Assembly: GCA_023213395.1 (NCBI GenBank)
Contig: CM041465.1
Span: 201,011,741 to 201,075,740 of the forward strand
Source: Cycas panzhihuaensis
Lineage: Eukaryota > Cycadophyta
Direction of reading: 5' to 3'
Length of the DNA: 64,000 bases
In this document: in pieces, positions 45,180-58,500 of the stretch
Position numbering within the stretch: position 1 is the first letter of the stretch
Layout: every line of letters begins with the position of its first letter
Notes under the pieces: model-generated
What the model saw: the letters and a program-made list of their open reading frames with translations, nothing else
Databases searched by the model: none
What the model was told of the DNA's origin: nothing
Position numbers and translations under genes: made by a program

Positions 45180-47590
45180 ATTGATTACTATTCATTTTTT
45201 ATCAATTCTATTATGCGCAGGTCACCCGTTAATGGGCGTTTAGTTTCATCAATTTATTTTTTATTTTCTAATTTTAAAAAAAAATTAAATTGTTTTGGAT
45301 AGTGATTTGGAATTTGGGTATATGATTTTAATTTAGCCCCCTCTATGTCAGCATTTGGTCACATTGAGGCCCACGTAATCTTATTTTTCACATTAAGGAG
45401 GCAAATTTCAAATATGTATTAACCATTTTTTATAATTTTTAGGTTTTAAGGGAATTAGTTATATTTCATAATTTTTTACATCTTCTAGCCCCCTTTGGAT
45501 CCTAGCAAGTGGTCATATTGGCCCCCACATGACCAGGGGCCTCTTGCCTAAGGGGCTTACCTCCCCAAATTAGTTTTATTATCTCAAAAGGGTTTTTGTA
45601 TAGTTTTCATTATAACTTTTGATCCAGGAGTCTATTTTTTAAATGGTTGGATCTGTTGGAAAGGCATTTTGATTGTCTACATATTAAAATAGGTTTTAAT
45701 AAGATTTGAAGCTATTTTATAGGGTTTTAAGGCTAATGAAGTTAAGGCTTCTGATTAACCCTAGTTTAGCTTATTTTTAAATGTTTTAAGTTATTTTTTT
45801 ATCCTAACTTGGTATACTTACATATTACTAAGCTGCTAATCTATTGTGGATTATTTTTTTATCTATTTTACAAGCTCATAACTAAAGTTTATAACTATTT
45901 AGCTATACTTTGGCCTCCTAAAAAGAAGGATCCCTTTTAGAAATAAATGCTTCAAACTAGTGTACTCAAACTCTTCATAACTCTATTCTAAAGCTACTAC
46001 TTTATTTTAGAGCTCATTTAAAGCATATTTTCTACTTATTTAAGGTTATTTTACCTCTTTAAAGTATTCACTTAAAGGTGCATTCAAAATCAAATAAAGG
46101 AGCATATTTTAAGGTTATAATCAGAGCATACCTTGTATTTTTCTCTAGATTAAAAGGGGCTCATATAAAATAACATTTATTATTTATTTATTCTTAGTGT
46201 TCTCATCTATATCATGAAATAAATAGAAGGCTTGCTTTCCTCCCTTTTAGCTTTGTATTAAAGTTTACCTTTAAAAACATCTATTAAGGTCTCTTTTATT
46301 ACATTTAAATGTGTATTTAAATTGTATCTATTACATAAGATCATTTAAAAGCATTTTATTCCTTTTGAAAGCTTATTTAAATCCTTATGGAAGTTTGCTT
46401 TGTAAGAGCATTTAATAAATTTAATTTGAAAGGATATACCAGTTTATTACTAAGTTATCTCTTTATTGATTAAGAATACATCTATTTAAAAATTCATGTA
46501 TATTTCAAGTTATTTGTTGGCTCATTAGTAAAGCATCTTCAAAGTTGATTTAAGGCCATCTCTATTGTGCTTAAAAGCTTAAATAAGGTACATTACACTG
46601 CATAATTATAAGCTCATTTCAAAGGCCTTTACCCTTCAAGGTTCACATATATCATTTTGAAAGGATCATTGGTTTTATATTTGTCTCATTTCAAAAGAAC
46701 ATTTATCTTGCATTATTTTATTCAAAAGGAGATATACTTTTCATCTCATTATTTAGTTACATTCTGTTCATTTGATTAAGAAGAAAACTTATTGAAAGAT
46801 CATGTAAAATGAGATTTATTTTAAATTATTTTCTCATTTGATGTTAAAAGGAATATTATGTGATTAATAAGATCATAATGTTTATAATGGTAACTTATCT
46901 AGATGACATGATGATTCTCGTATTTGATGGCACTAAGTTTTTACTTTGGAAAATTTTGATAAAAACACTCTTTATCACTAAAAATCTATGGAATTATATG
47001 AATGTTAGTTACTATGACTTAAGTGTTAATTCTACTTTACAGGAAGAACAAATATTTAAAGAAAATATGAAAAATGATAATGAGGCTTTAGCCTTAATTT
47101 TTTATGCATTAGATGATACTATATTCATTAGTATGAGAGAAATAAGCACATCTAAAAATGCATGGAATACCTTAGAATTAGTTTATAGGGAAGAGACCAT
47201 ATAACTAAATGGAACTAATTATATTGATGATGCTTTTCATGTGGGACAGATGTTAGAGTAGATGAACTTTGTTGCTTTGGCTAATATTGTATATACTAGT
47301 AAATGGTCCAATAAAATTAATGATCACATTATTATATTTGATAAAGCTATGTGTATCTTTGACATGATTGACTTCCATAAGGCAAAAGATAAAGAAGATA
47401 CATATCTTGAACTACATATTATTAAAGAAGACTACATCATAAGGACAATAATACATGTTGATGATCACTTTAAGGATGGTGACAAAGCTAAAGGACATGT
47501 GTTCAATCTTTCTGTCAAAGTTTTCCTAAAGTATATGTACCATAAATTCAAAAAAAAGTTTTAAGATCCATGTCATGAACACTAAAGGGA
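45180..47590 (+). mobile_element. D1: non-autonomous copia-type element, family shared with D2
   Basis: Leader 45180-46859 is homologous, inverted, to the D2 leader. One clear block is CTGTTGGAAAG...TCTACATATTARAATAGGTTT, at about 45655-45690 here and 52195-52240 there. The ORF follows at 46860-47564. PPT-like CTAAAGGGAAG (about 47581) follows the ORF, but a 3' LTR could not be delimited, nor could the 5' boundary. No integrase, RT or RNase H core is present. Confidence 0.65.
46860..47564 (+). pseudogene. D1 gag-like ORF
   Basis: Two open pieces, 46860-47204 and 47262-47564, belong to one reading order broken by TAA and TAG at 47202-47261. The N-terminal part is a copia gag start: VFDGTKFLLWKILIKTLF, NLWNYMNVSYYD, NDNEALALIFYALDDTIF and STSKNAWNTLELVY. 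After NYIDDAFHVGQ comes a segment conserved only in D2: NKINDHIIIFDKA, KDKEDTYLE, VDDHFKDGDKAKGHVF and KYMYHKFKKKF. The end resembles the RNase H tail of copia pol that lies next to the 3' LTR in element A. About 235 codons. Confidence 0.75.
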
Positions 47591-48482
47591 AGAACGCCTA
47601 GCTATAGAATATTTTTCATTGCCTATGTTAGAGAATATTTGTAGTAATGTTTAATTCATATATCAAATATATTGAAGGTTATAGTTTAATCATTTTCTTT
47701 TAAGTTAAGTTATTCTTAAATTGTAACATTCTGAAAATTTGTGTTAGCATTATGAAAATATATGCTAATCTTTATATGACCATATTAGGTGAACTAGAGG
47801 TTTGCATTTATGATTGGATAGTGATGAGCTAAATTATATCACCTCAAGATAATAACATACAGGCACATCAATCTAAATCTTAGTAAGAAATAGTATAATA
47901 GTAATCTATAAAGCACCATAGCTTCAATTATTCCTATCTAAAATTTTAAATTCAACACTAGTTGAGTCTATACCCTACTTTGAGTCCATTTATAAAAAAT
48001 ATATATATAAAGGATTTATAGGGTCAGTTAGACTTGTGATAAAAAAAAAAGGTCCATACTAAAAAAAATTATCTTATTAATTCATACATGTTATTTTGAT
48101 CCATATGTCATGTTGATCATTTTTGCACTAGGTTACCTTTAACTGCTACTTTTGGTAAAAATCATTTGAGTGACATTTGTTGGACTTGTAATATAAAAAA
48201 ATTACTTAAATATTATCTATACTATTTTGATAAGCTTTTCGCACTCATTCTAATTCAATAGGTGGTTTTGTTACCTATTTTAAAGGTTAATAAGATATAA
48301 ACACCTCATCCCCCCTACTTCCCTCCTCTTTCCTATAAGTTATAATCCATACTTTTATAAGCTTGTTCTGTCTATCTAGTCCTGATTCAATAAATCTCCT
48401 TCTATTTTACTAATCCTATTTTCCTTATATCCTCTTCTTGCTACTCATGTCTTACTTCCTACAATCCTATTCTTTCTAGATA
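47591..48482 (+). other. Intergenic or E1 leader/LTR remnant
   Basis: AT-rich. A pyrimidine-rich stretch at 48310-48470 could be the end of an E1 LTR, but no partner was found. Confidence 0.35.
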
Positions 48483-49540
48483 ATGGCTCATATCTTAAGC
48501 AGAATATAATTTTACATTGAAAACTCAATTCTTAGAATTTTTTAATGAAGTAAAGGTTGTCATATCTTCTCTTTCATCTAAGTCAGAAATCATTATAATG
48601 CTAAACTAAATGGATTAGATGATAGCATAATCATCATAATCAAACTCTTAATAGATAGGAAACATGCCTCTAACATAGTGGTGGAGTAAACCTCTTCCAT
48701 ACCAACTACAACTTCACTTCAAGATCAATATTTCTACTTTTAATCCAAATTTGAATAGAGACAACCCTCATACATAGATAAGTAAACTTGAATCATAATT
48801 CTCTATTAACTAAATTACTAAATAGGAGTAATTGAAACTTGCATCTATCCATATAAAAGGTCAAGCATATCATTGGTTATGTTGGTAGAAATAGGAATAT
48901 CTAACAAATAAGACATGGATAAACTTCTTTGCTTATTTTTTTGATTAGTATGAAGAACTTTAAAAATAATCTTTCTTTATTAACTTATAAGATTAAAATA
49001 GGTGTTCTTAATTAAAGCTTATATAGATAAATTCTAAAACCTATAAAATAACATCACCTAAAGATTGGACAAGCAAACTTGGGTCGATGCTTATATCACA
49101 TGATTAAAAGGGTGCATCCAAATGTGCCTAAGAACTATGAAATTTTTAAATCTCAAAGATGTAATATGAATGGCCAAAGTAGTTCATGTAGAATTTGTTA
49201 TGGAAAGAACAACCTTTTTTCGATGAGATTCTACATAGCTTCAATAACCATGATAATCTAAATTCCCACAATAATAACCTTGGGTGAATGACTTATATGG
49301 ACTTGCTACAGAATAACCTTTAAAAGAATCCATGAATAAGGTAATCAAAGTTCCAATAGTAGAGGCACATTGACATACTGTAGTCAGTCTTTATGTCTAA
49401 TACTTAGGAAAATAAACCCCTAGATAGTTAAAGTTTATGAAGCTAAGAAATGGTCTTCATAATTTATCCTAATTTATCCCTAGAAGATTACTCTAATTTT
49501 GAACCAAATTTTGATGAAGAACTTTACTCAAAATCCCTCT
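48483..49540 (+). pseudogene. E1: Ty3/gypsy gag
   Basis: From about 48845: ASIHIKGQAYHWLCW, EYLTNKTWINFFAYFFD and YEEL, the Retrotrans_gag core (A...L.G.A..W........TW..F...F...). DAYITRLKGCIQMCLRTMKF follows (about 49090), and CRICYGKNN (about 49185) may be a broken knuckle. Stops are frequent. D2 is inserted at 49540. The element continues with protease at 54114. Confidence 0.7.
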
Positions 49541-49864
49541 TGTAGGTGCAAGGAGCAGAGTAGGCAAAATATTATATTAAGAATCTATAATCGAATAATA
49601 CATCATCATTCTAAATAGAAGGCAGTGTTAAAAAATACCATGGAGGTATTCCTTTAATATTTATAATTTGGGGAGGTAGTGGACTACCTCTACCCAATAA
49701 ATCAATAAAATAATTAAAAATTAAATAAAATAAAGTAAATACATACCTTATTTAGTTCGTAGATGGCTACATGGTAGCTTTGGTGGGCTTTAGATAGCTC
49801 TAGGTGGCTTTTGGGGGCCTAAGATGCATGCACATACACTTCACGAATAGGCATTATCCCAACA
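49541..49864 (-). repeat. D2 3' LTR
   Basis: Homologous to 53825-54108, with about 40 extra bases near 49827-49853. CCAACA end intact. Confidence 0.92.
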
Positions 49865-50577
49865 TTTTCCCCTATAATGTCCATTGTATATAACTCCAAG
49901 TTTATCTTTGAATTTGTGGTATAAGTGCTTTAGGTAGACTTTGAAAAGGTGGTTATACTCATGTCTTATAACTCCATTATCAACTTTGAAGTGGTCATCG
50001 ATTTACACAATTGTTATTTCTATATAACTTTTAACAAATTATGGTTTGAATAAAGGGGTGAGTTACTTTAAATAAATATGAGTGTCTTTATTTTTTATTT
50101 CATCTTTTTGATAAGAGTCAACCGAATTAGATGTATATGTAGCTTCATCAAATATATCATTATGTTCATCAATCTTATTGGAATCTTTAACATTACATAC
50201 CACATTAGACTTTTTATAAAAAGTTATCTAATCTATAATCTGTCTCACAAAAAATACATAATCAATATAGTTTAATTTACTTAAATATAAAATTCCCCCC
50301 CCATAAAATGAACAGAGGGTATCCCAAATAGATTTAGATGTGGTCATATCATAAACATGAGTAAGTACATCATCATTTATAGTATAAAGCATTAGTGCTA
50401 GGGCTTCATTATTCTTTTTTAAGTTTTCTCTAAAATTTGGTTCATTACTAAGTAATTATACTGTACAAATCTCCAAAGATTATTTACAATAAAGTGTGTT
50501 TTTAACATATATCTCCAAATCTAAAAATTAGTCCCATTGAGTATGGGAAACCTAATGTTATTATCATTCATTGCCAT
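49865..50577 (-). pseudogene. D2 gag-like ORF, collinear with D1
   Basis: ATG at 50577 gives MAMNDNNIRFPILNGTNF*I, then THFIVNNLWRFVQ. After one frameshift come NNEALALMLYTINDDVL, HVYDMTTSKSIWDTL, LNYIDYVFFVRQ, SNKIDEHNDIFDEA, NKDTHIYLK, IDDHFKVDNGVIRHEY and KVYLKHLYHKFKDKLGV. Every block has its counterpart at the same place in D1, although the two nucleotide sequences have drifted far apart. Four stops, mostly at Gln or Trp positions. It ends through the polypurine tract into the LTR. Confidence 0.78.
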
Positions 50578-53500
50578 TGTAAATAATGAATTATAACATC
50601 CAATCAATCTTAAAATAAGCAATAAAATAAGAGGTATATATCCTTAAATAATACAAGATAGATGTTTTATTTTTAAATGAGACAAATAAACAATAAATAA
50701 TCTTTTTAAAAGATATATATGAGTCTTAAAATTAGAGATCAATATAGTACAATATAATATAGTATGTTTAAGCTTTTAAATATGATGGAGATGGCCTTAA
50801 ATTAATTTGAATGTGTCTTTTACATGAGAGTTAAAGAAACATAAAATATATAAAGAAATTTTTAAATGATTACTTTTATAAATCGTAAATAACTTAATAA
50901 TAAAAGAAAGTATATCCTTTCAATAAATGCTATTTACAAATTAATTCTTATTGGTCTTCAAAAGTGGGCTTAAAATAGAGGAATAATATATACATGTAAT
51001 GAAGTACAACGTGAAATATTTTTCAAAGTTGAAATAGAGCAAAAAATGATCCTTTAATTTTATTTCCTTTATAAGTAATCATTAAATGTGTCTTTTCTAA
51101 ATAAAAAATATTATGTAAATAACCCTGAAATGTGCTTCTTGAAACATGAAGTAAATAACTTGTAAAGAAAGTAACCTGAAAAATATATGTATGATCCTTC
51201 AAATAAATAACTTAATGAAAAGATGACTTAACTAAGAAATAAGATGAAGATTTGCTCATGCAAACTTATCTTTAAAATGAAAGAAACCCCTTATAAAAGG
51301 TAAATTTAAATAGTTTTTAATGAGGCTATATGCACTTGCAATGAGAATATATTCAATGAATCAATAAGAAGCTATAGGCGAAATGAATAAAGGAGATGAA
51401 TCTTTCAATCTTCAAATACTTTTCAATTAAGATAACTAAATAATCTTTAAAGCAGATAATATTTTGAAATGAAGATCAAACTTATAATATTTTCTAATAA
51501 TAATGAATATAAGTGGCTTTAGAATGAAGAACTATGTATGTAAAGTTATAAGTGAAATGCTTGAATGAAGTGAGCCTTAAAGCTTAAGAAGATAAAAAAG
51601 ATAACCTGTAACTATGTAATGTAATGCTCTTATGAAGATTTAAGAAATATGATGGCCTTAAGGCAAATAATAGTTCCTTTAACTTATGAATTAATGAGCT
51701 CAAGATGTATGAACTTACTAGTAAACGTTTCTAGATGTAATGTAAGTGAAATAAAGGAGAGCTCTTTAGTTGATTCTCATATAAACTAGGTGCATTCTTT
51801 AAAGTATTTAAGAAGGAAAATAACCTTAAATTAGTATAAATACTCAAAGAAACTTCTTAAATAAGTAAAAGATACTTAAAAAAATCACTTAGATTTAATT
51901 CTAGATGTGAAAGAAAGAAAATATGGTAAGAGGTACCTATTTATTGCTTTTGATCTGAATAAGGCTCCTATTTCTCCAGAAGCTAAAAATGATACTAAAA
52001 GGTTGTAAAACAACTAGTAAATCTTATAAAAACCATAAAATATTATTAATAACCAGTTAGTATGTAAATATCAATCAAATATATTTAGTTAAAAAGAAAA
52101 TTTGGCTCAAAATATCTTAAATAATATTTAACTAAGATTGAAACAAATCCTTAAATTTAGGGATTTTAATGACCTATAAAATGATGTTAGAATATAATGA
52201 AACCTATTCTAATATGTAGATCATTGAAAAAACTTTCCAACAGTTTTGACAATTCGAGAAACGAAATTGTAGAACTCAAGTTATTAAAGAAATCGTGTAT
52301 AGACCCTTTTATGGTTAATGAATCAAGAGAAATAAATGAAGGTTAACTTTGAATTAATCAAACTCTATGAAAAATGGCTCAAATCAAGCAAAGAAGAACT
52401 CTAGGTTATAGAGCTCTAAGTCAAGAATCCAACAAATCTAAAAGTTCATGAATCTAACCTCTCAGCGTAGAGATATTGTTGAAAAGGCAAACAATACTCC
52501 TTTAGGTAAAAAAATCAAAGTATAAAAATTAAAGATTAGGCTTTTAGCTACATTAGTAATAGACCCATGGCCACATGAAAGGCCACTGAATTGGTGGCTA
52601 TAATCCTAAGGCAACCATGTATTCTAAATTATATCAAATATAGAATATTTTTGAAAAATAAAAAAGGTTCTAAATCAATTTATAAAAAATGAAGTCTGCC
52701 AAAGGTTTTGGTCATATGGGGGCCAAATAAGACTGGGAGCTAACCTGCAAAGGGGGATAAGGTCAAATTGACATGCCTAAACCCCAAATAATAATTTAAT
52801 TTAGTTAAATTAAATTAAAACTTTATAAAAAAATAAAATTTTTAATGAAATTCCAACAGCCGTGAAATGACAAAGAATAAAGACAAAATTTTAATACAAA
52901 AATTAGTTGAAACACACTTAAAAATGATCATGAGAGGGGTGCCACAGATCTACAATTGAATATTAATTAAAATCTCTCTCAAAAATATAATTTTATATAT
53001 AAGCACAACAAAAAACATGTCACAAAGGTGTGTAACTATCATACGGTGATGAGCAGTTAAAACACAATGAAAAAACATGATCTAGATCTGAATAATCATA
53101 GAGGTGGCTCACTAGAGGATAAACAAAGAGAAAATACTCAAAATTTTTTAAGAAATAGCCTTTGTTTAGCTCACATAGGCTGTGGAGGGTGCATAGAGTC
53201 ATGGAGGTCATACATCCAACACAGGGCTTAAAATAGGCTTGCAATAGCCTCAACTAACTTAGATTAGACCTACTACAAAGTTGCATGAAGATCTAGTAAG
53301 AAACAAGGCTGAAACGAGTGATTTTTACTTTAGTATATTGAGGTTTCAATGGGTAGTAAGATAGACCAAGCTTCCGAGAGTTATAACTTGCGGTAAGAGT
53401 GACAGTATTTTGAATTGTCTTCTTTGGTGTATAGAGGACTCATAGAGGAGCCCAACAAGTGGTTACTTAATGTAGTTCTAAGTAGTGAGGAGATCACACC

Positions 53501-53824
53501 AGCCTGCCAAATTTTAGATATGCGGTAAAACCTTAAAAAAAGTGAAAAATGATTAAAAACTTAGAAAATATTAGACAAAACCTCAATATAATTACACCAA
53601 ATAATTGTTAAGATGAATATTCATGCTATTTCTGCAAAAATCTAAAGAAATAGTGATTAAATGGACCATATATATAAAAAATAACTAAATATTTAATTAA
53701 AACTATGTAAAACTCATTAATAAACTTTATAAAAAGTGACAAAATATCAAATATTTTTTTTTCATGAGAGAGAATTAATGCTTTGATATCAAATATAGGT
53801 GAACCAAAGTGCTCTAATACCAAA
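50578..53824 (-). other. D2 leader, about 3.2 kb
   Basis: Non-coding. Between 50600 and 51950 it is built of loosely repeated AT-rich motifs (AAG, CTTTAAA, AAATGCTT-like), in the same style as 46080-46850 of D1. Further right is the block shared with D1 (52195-52240) and a GGCCCCCATATGACC segment (minus, about 52712-52730) that matches GGCCCCCACATGACC at about 45520. Confidence 0.7.
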
Positions 53825-54108
53825 TGTAGGTGCGAGGAGTAGAGTAGGCCAATATTACATTAAGAATCCATAATCAAAGAGTACATTATCATTTTGAATA
53901 GAAGGCAATGTTAAAAAATACTAAGGAGGTATTCCCTTAATATTTACAATTTAGGAAGGCAGTGGATTGTCTCTACCTGATAAATCAATCAAATAATTAA
54001 AAATTAAATAAAATAAAGTAAATACGTACCTTAACTCGTAGATGGTTGCATGGTGGCTTAGGTGGGCTCTAGGTGGCTTTTGGGGGCCCAAGGTGCATTA
54101 TCCCAATA
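53825..54108 (-). repeat. D2 5' LTR
   Basis: 284 bp, TGTAGG...CCAATA, with the primer-binding site one to two bases inside. CCTCT follows. Confidence 0.92.
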
Positions 54109-54113
54109 CCTCT

Positions 54114-55380
54114 TAACTTTAAAACTAGAAGTCTCTTTATCTATGGTAACCTCCTCTTTGTGCTTAGAACCACTACTTAGAGGAATGTATAAGAAAATAC
54201 CTATTTTTTGTTCTAATCAATAGTGGCATGTCACTAAACTTCATTGATATCTCCTTAGCTATGTAATTAAATCTTTATATTATCTTAAAAATGAGATTCA
54301 CATATTCCCTACTAGAAAGAAACTTCATTATGTTAGAACAATTAAGAACTTTACCATCTAAATTAATACTTATAATTTAGTCTGTAATTTTTATGCCCAA
54401 TTTATTGGTGGACCAAGTGTTATTCTTACATTGCATTAGCTCTAAACCTTAGGTATATATAGTATAAATAACTCTCCACTAATCTAAATAGGACAAACCT
54501 ACAAACTCTATAGGATACAACTTTTCCCTAATAAATTAATTTTACTCAACTAAATGAGGAAATAACTAAGCAACCAAGTAGGTTATATTATATATATCAA
54601 TAACATTCAAGTCCATAAAAATATCCACCCAGATATTCAACATATTCTTAATAAATACCAAGCCATTTTTGCCCCCCATCAGTTGGTCCCCCACTAGGTC
54701 ATAGGTGTTACCATACCACTAAGCTATAAAATCTCCACAATCCTATTAATCTTTGGTCGTATAGAAATTCCTATCTTTAAAAGAATGAGATAGAAAAGAT
54801 TACCATTAAACTAATAGAAATGGAGATAATCTAATCTAGTAAAAACCCATATGTTTCCCTTATTACCTTAGTTTAGAAGAAAGATGGCTTATTTAGGTTG
54901 TTTATTGATTATCATGAACTTAATAAAATAACCATAAAAAATAAATTCTCCACTCTAAGAATTAGTAAATGTTAGGTGAAATTCATAGTGACATAGTCCT
55001 TACCAAGTTGGATCTATAATCATGATACTATTAAATCCCTATTGCACTTAAAGACTGGCATAAAACTATATTTTAAATACATCAAGACCACTTCAAATTT
55101 TATATCATACCTTTCATCTTGTGCAATGACCTATCCACATTTCAATTCATAATAAATAAGGTATTTTCCTGAAACCTTAGGAAATTTGTTATTATTTACT
55201 TTGATGGTATTCATAGGATACCACTCCTTTAATGGCAATAGAACAATGCTTAAATAACACCAAAAGAGAGTGCTTGTATTGCAATACCCTTCAAGGGATA
55301 ACCTCCCAATTATATGTAATAGCAATGATATTCAAATACTCTACTTTAAGGATTACATGAACATATATAGGGATCTATGA
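54114..55380 (+). pseudogene. E1: Ty3/gypsy protease and reverse transcriptase
   Basis: VLINSGMSLNFID (54210-54245) is the gypsy protease site (LIDSGATHNFI) with Asp to Asn and His to Leu. From about 54840, NPYVSLITLV*KKDGLFRLF, IDYHELNKITIKNKFSTL match the RT entry block (S.YASPV.LV.KKDG.WR.C.DYR.LN..T..N..P.P). Later pieces in other frames are SYLSSCAMTYPHF (MPFGL.NAP.TFQ) and RKFVIIYFDGIHRI (FVL.F.DDILVYS, both catalytic Asp lost, about 55180-55225). The readable part stops near 55350, where E2 sequence begins. Confidence 0.78.
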
Positions 55381-55504
55381 CCGCTATACAACCTATTACT
55401 TATGTATGAGAGAGAAGAAGTAGAAGATATATGAGACTATAAGAGAAAGTAAGTTAGGGATTAGATTCATAATAAGTCCCCCCTTACCCCCCCTCCTTTA
55501 CGCC
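55381..55504 (-). repeat. Probable 3' LTR end and polypurine tract of E2
   Basis: Minus strand reads AGGAGGGGGGGTAAGGGGGGAC then TTATTATGAATC. The C-rich run at 55481-55497 is the complement of a polypurine tract, so the 3' LTR of E2 should start about here and extend left. Its far end and the target duplication could not be set. Confidence 0.45.
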
Positions 55505-58500
55505 TTAAATAAGCTTTAACCTCAAAGCTTGGTAATCTTAAGATACTTATGAATAAATTTCTCATTCTCCTAGGTTATATCTTCTTCTAGAAGTTGTTTT
55601 CATTTGATTAGATACTTAATAATTTGTCTAGATCATAGATACCAGATTCTTCTATTGATGATGTGTTATGAAATGAATTAAAGTTGCCTCTCTTAATTTA
55701 AGATAGATAATTCTATTTAAACTTATACCTACTACCCAATTATCCTCTTGAGACATGAAACATGAAAGACATTGTGGATCCTTGATGGTGGTGGTAAGTT
55801 TAAGGCATATGTAACTTCACCAATATTCATAAGAATTTTGTAAGATCCATAAAATCAGGGTTGTAATTTATGTTGCCCATCCTATTTGAGAGACACCTAC
55901 TTATACGGTTATAAACATAAGTATTCCCAATTACATGATTGAAATGCTCATTTACTTCACCCTTTATCTGCCTATTATTTCATTAAATTTTATGCAACAT
56001 TCAATTCTTTCTTGAGTAGCTTGAGAATTTCTATTGTTTGGTGGATGTGGTCCTCAACTACTTGAACCTTAAAATTTATTATGGCATAATTCTTAAGTGT
56101 AGGTGGTTCATAGCCATATAATGTTTGAAACAAAGTCATTCTTGCTAATGCATGATAAGTTGTATTATACCACCATTCTATAAAGGAAAGCCAATGATGC
56201 CACTGGCCCTACTTGTTTGAAGCATAACAATGAAGGCATCCTTGAAGGTACTTATTACCCACCTCAGTTTGACCATCTATTTGCGGGTGGTAGGATGAGC
56301 TCATTGTCAGTTTGGTACCAAACAAATGGAAGAGTTCTGTCTAAAAGTTGCTAGTGAACTTGGGGTCCTCATCACTATGTATTTGGGCATGTGATACAAC
56401 TTGTGTATATCCTTTACAAAGATCTCAGGAATTTGCTTTGCCTTATATGTGGCTTAGATATCATAAAAATGAGTGTATTTGGTTAGTATATTAACAACCA
56501 CAAGCATCACATCTTTTTCTTCTTACTTGGTCAGACCCATGATGAAGTTTATGGAAATTTCTTCCCATTATTGATTTGGTATGGGAAGGCGTTACAATAA
56601 TCTTGGGGACTTGACTATTTTTGTCTTATGTCATTGGCAAATTTTACATGAGGAAACATATCGCTTTACATCCCTTTTTTGGCCCTTCCAAAAGAAAAAT
56701 TATTTTAAGTAATGGTATATCCATAGGAAACTCGAATAACCTGTTATTAGAGATGCATGTACATCATATAAAATTTGCTCTGTAAGGATAGGTTAAGGAC
56801 ATATATATATCCTATTCTTGTACTAAAGAATATTTATGAACCATGTATAGTGGGTTAAGTGACCTACCCTAGCCTGAAGGTCTTGAATGAACTACTTTAT
56901 AAAGAGGTCCTAATCCCATTCTTGTTTGGCAACCGCTATCTAAGAGGGATTGACCATGGTGATGGAATATAGTGTAGGGCCTTCTTTCTTATAAGATAAA
57001 ACATCATACACTATATTATCCTTACCTTTTTTATATATGATTTTAAAATCCAAATCTTGTATTTTAGTAATCCATTTTTGTTGTTCCTCAAATGTTGTCC
57101 TTTGAGCTATAAAATATTTTAAGCTATTATGGTCTATTTTAATTTGGGAATGTATCCCCATTAAATATTATCACTAATGCCTAACAACATGGAGAATTAC
57201 TAAGATCTCCTTCGTATAAGTGTATTTGACTTGATCCTTTGGTGTAAGTTGATGACTTTTAAAGGCTAGAGGTTTCCCTTCTTGTATTAAGATTGCTCTA
57301 ATGCCTTGCCCTAATGTGTCACATTCAATGGTAAAGGTCATTATAAAGTCTAGTGTTATGAGGGCTAGAGTGGTAGTTAAAACCACCTTTAAGTGTTCAA
57401 ATGCTTTAGAGCCCTTATCATTCCAATGAAAGGAGTCATTTTTTAAAAGGTTGATGAAAGGGAAAGTAATCCTTGCATAATCCTAAATAAACTTTTAATA
57501 ATACCCTATAATTCCTAAGAATCTATAAAGGCCCTTGATGTTTTTGGATTCAGGCCAATTTATGATAACTATAATTTTCTTAGGATCCACTTTGACTCCT
57601 TCTTGGGAGATAATATGACCCAAATATTTTATTTCTATTTTTTCTTAAATTAACACTTTGATTTTTTGGTATAAAGTTGGTTGTCTGCAAGCACCTATAA
57701 TGCCTTATCAATATGCTAAAGATGGTCTTTCTAAGTGCAACTAAAAATTAGAACATCACCATAAAAGACTAATATGAACTTTCTTAAGTAAGGGCAAAAG
57801 AGGTTGTTCATAACTCCTTAAAAGGTGGTGGGGGTATTAGTTAGGCCAAATGGCATGACTAAAAATTCATAATATCCTTCATGTATACGAAATATTGTCT
57901 TATGAATATCCTCTGTCTTGATTCTAATTTAATGGTATCCTAATCACAAGTCTAATAATATGAAGAACTTACTCCATGGAACTCATCTAAGAGTTCATTA
58001 ATGATTGGTATAGGAAATTTATCCTTGATGGTTATCTTATTGAGCTCGTAGTAGCTTACATATATATGAAATGAGCCATGTTTTTTTCTTATTAAAATCA
58101 TTGGGGAAAAAAGCTATTTTTACTCTTCTTAATAATACCAGCCTTAAGGAGTTCTTAAACTAGTTATTTAATTTTATTCTTTTATTGGTATCGGTACTAA
58201 TATGGTCAAATACAAGGAGGATTGCTTCTAGATACCAGGTTAATACTATGATCTTAGTCATGTGTTGGGGGCAGATCTTAAGAAATATTCCAGAAAACCT
58301 AGTTATGGTGGTGAAGCACCAATTTTAAGTTATTTGGGATGCCGTTATCTTGGAGAATATCCCCCTTTATTAGAATTTCATGACCTTCCACAACGTAACA
58401 TTTAGCAATGATCTTTGTACCACCTCTTTTAATAAACCTTTCCATATGATATGAGTTGATGATTTAGATTGGGGGAGGAATGATCACATTCAATTGGTTG

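Larger units (their letters stand above)
49541..54108 (-). mobile_element. D2: complete non-autonomous copia-type element
   Basis: LTRs 49541-49864 (324 bp) and 53825-54108 (284 bp) start TGTAGGTGC and end CCAACA/CCAATA. Perfect CCTCT flanks occur at 49536-49540 and 54109-54113. The polypurine tract ATAGGGGAAAA (minus) is at 49865-49875, and the primer-binding site TGGTATTAGAGC (minus) at about 53812-53823. Total 4568 bp: a leader of about 3.2 kb, a gag-like ORF (50577-49865) and no pol. The LTR start and 3' end resemble those of element A, so A or a relative may have supplied the enzymes. Confidence 0.9.
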
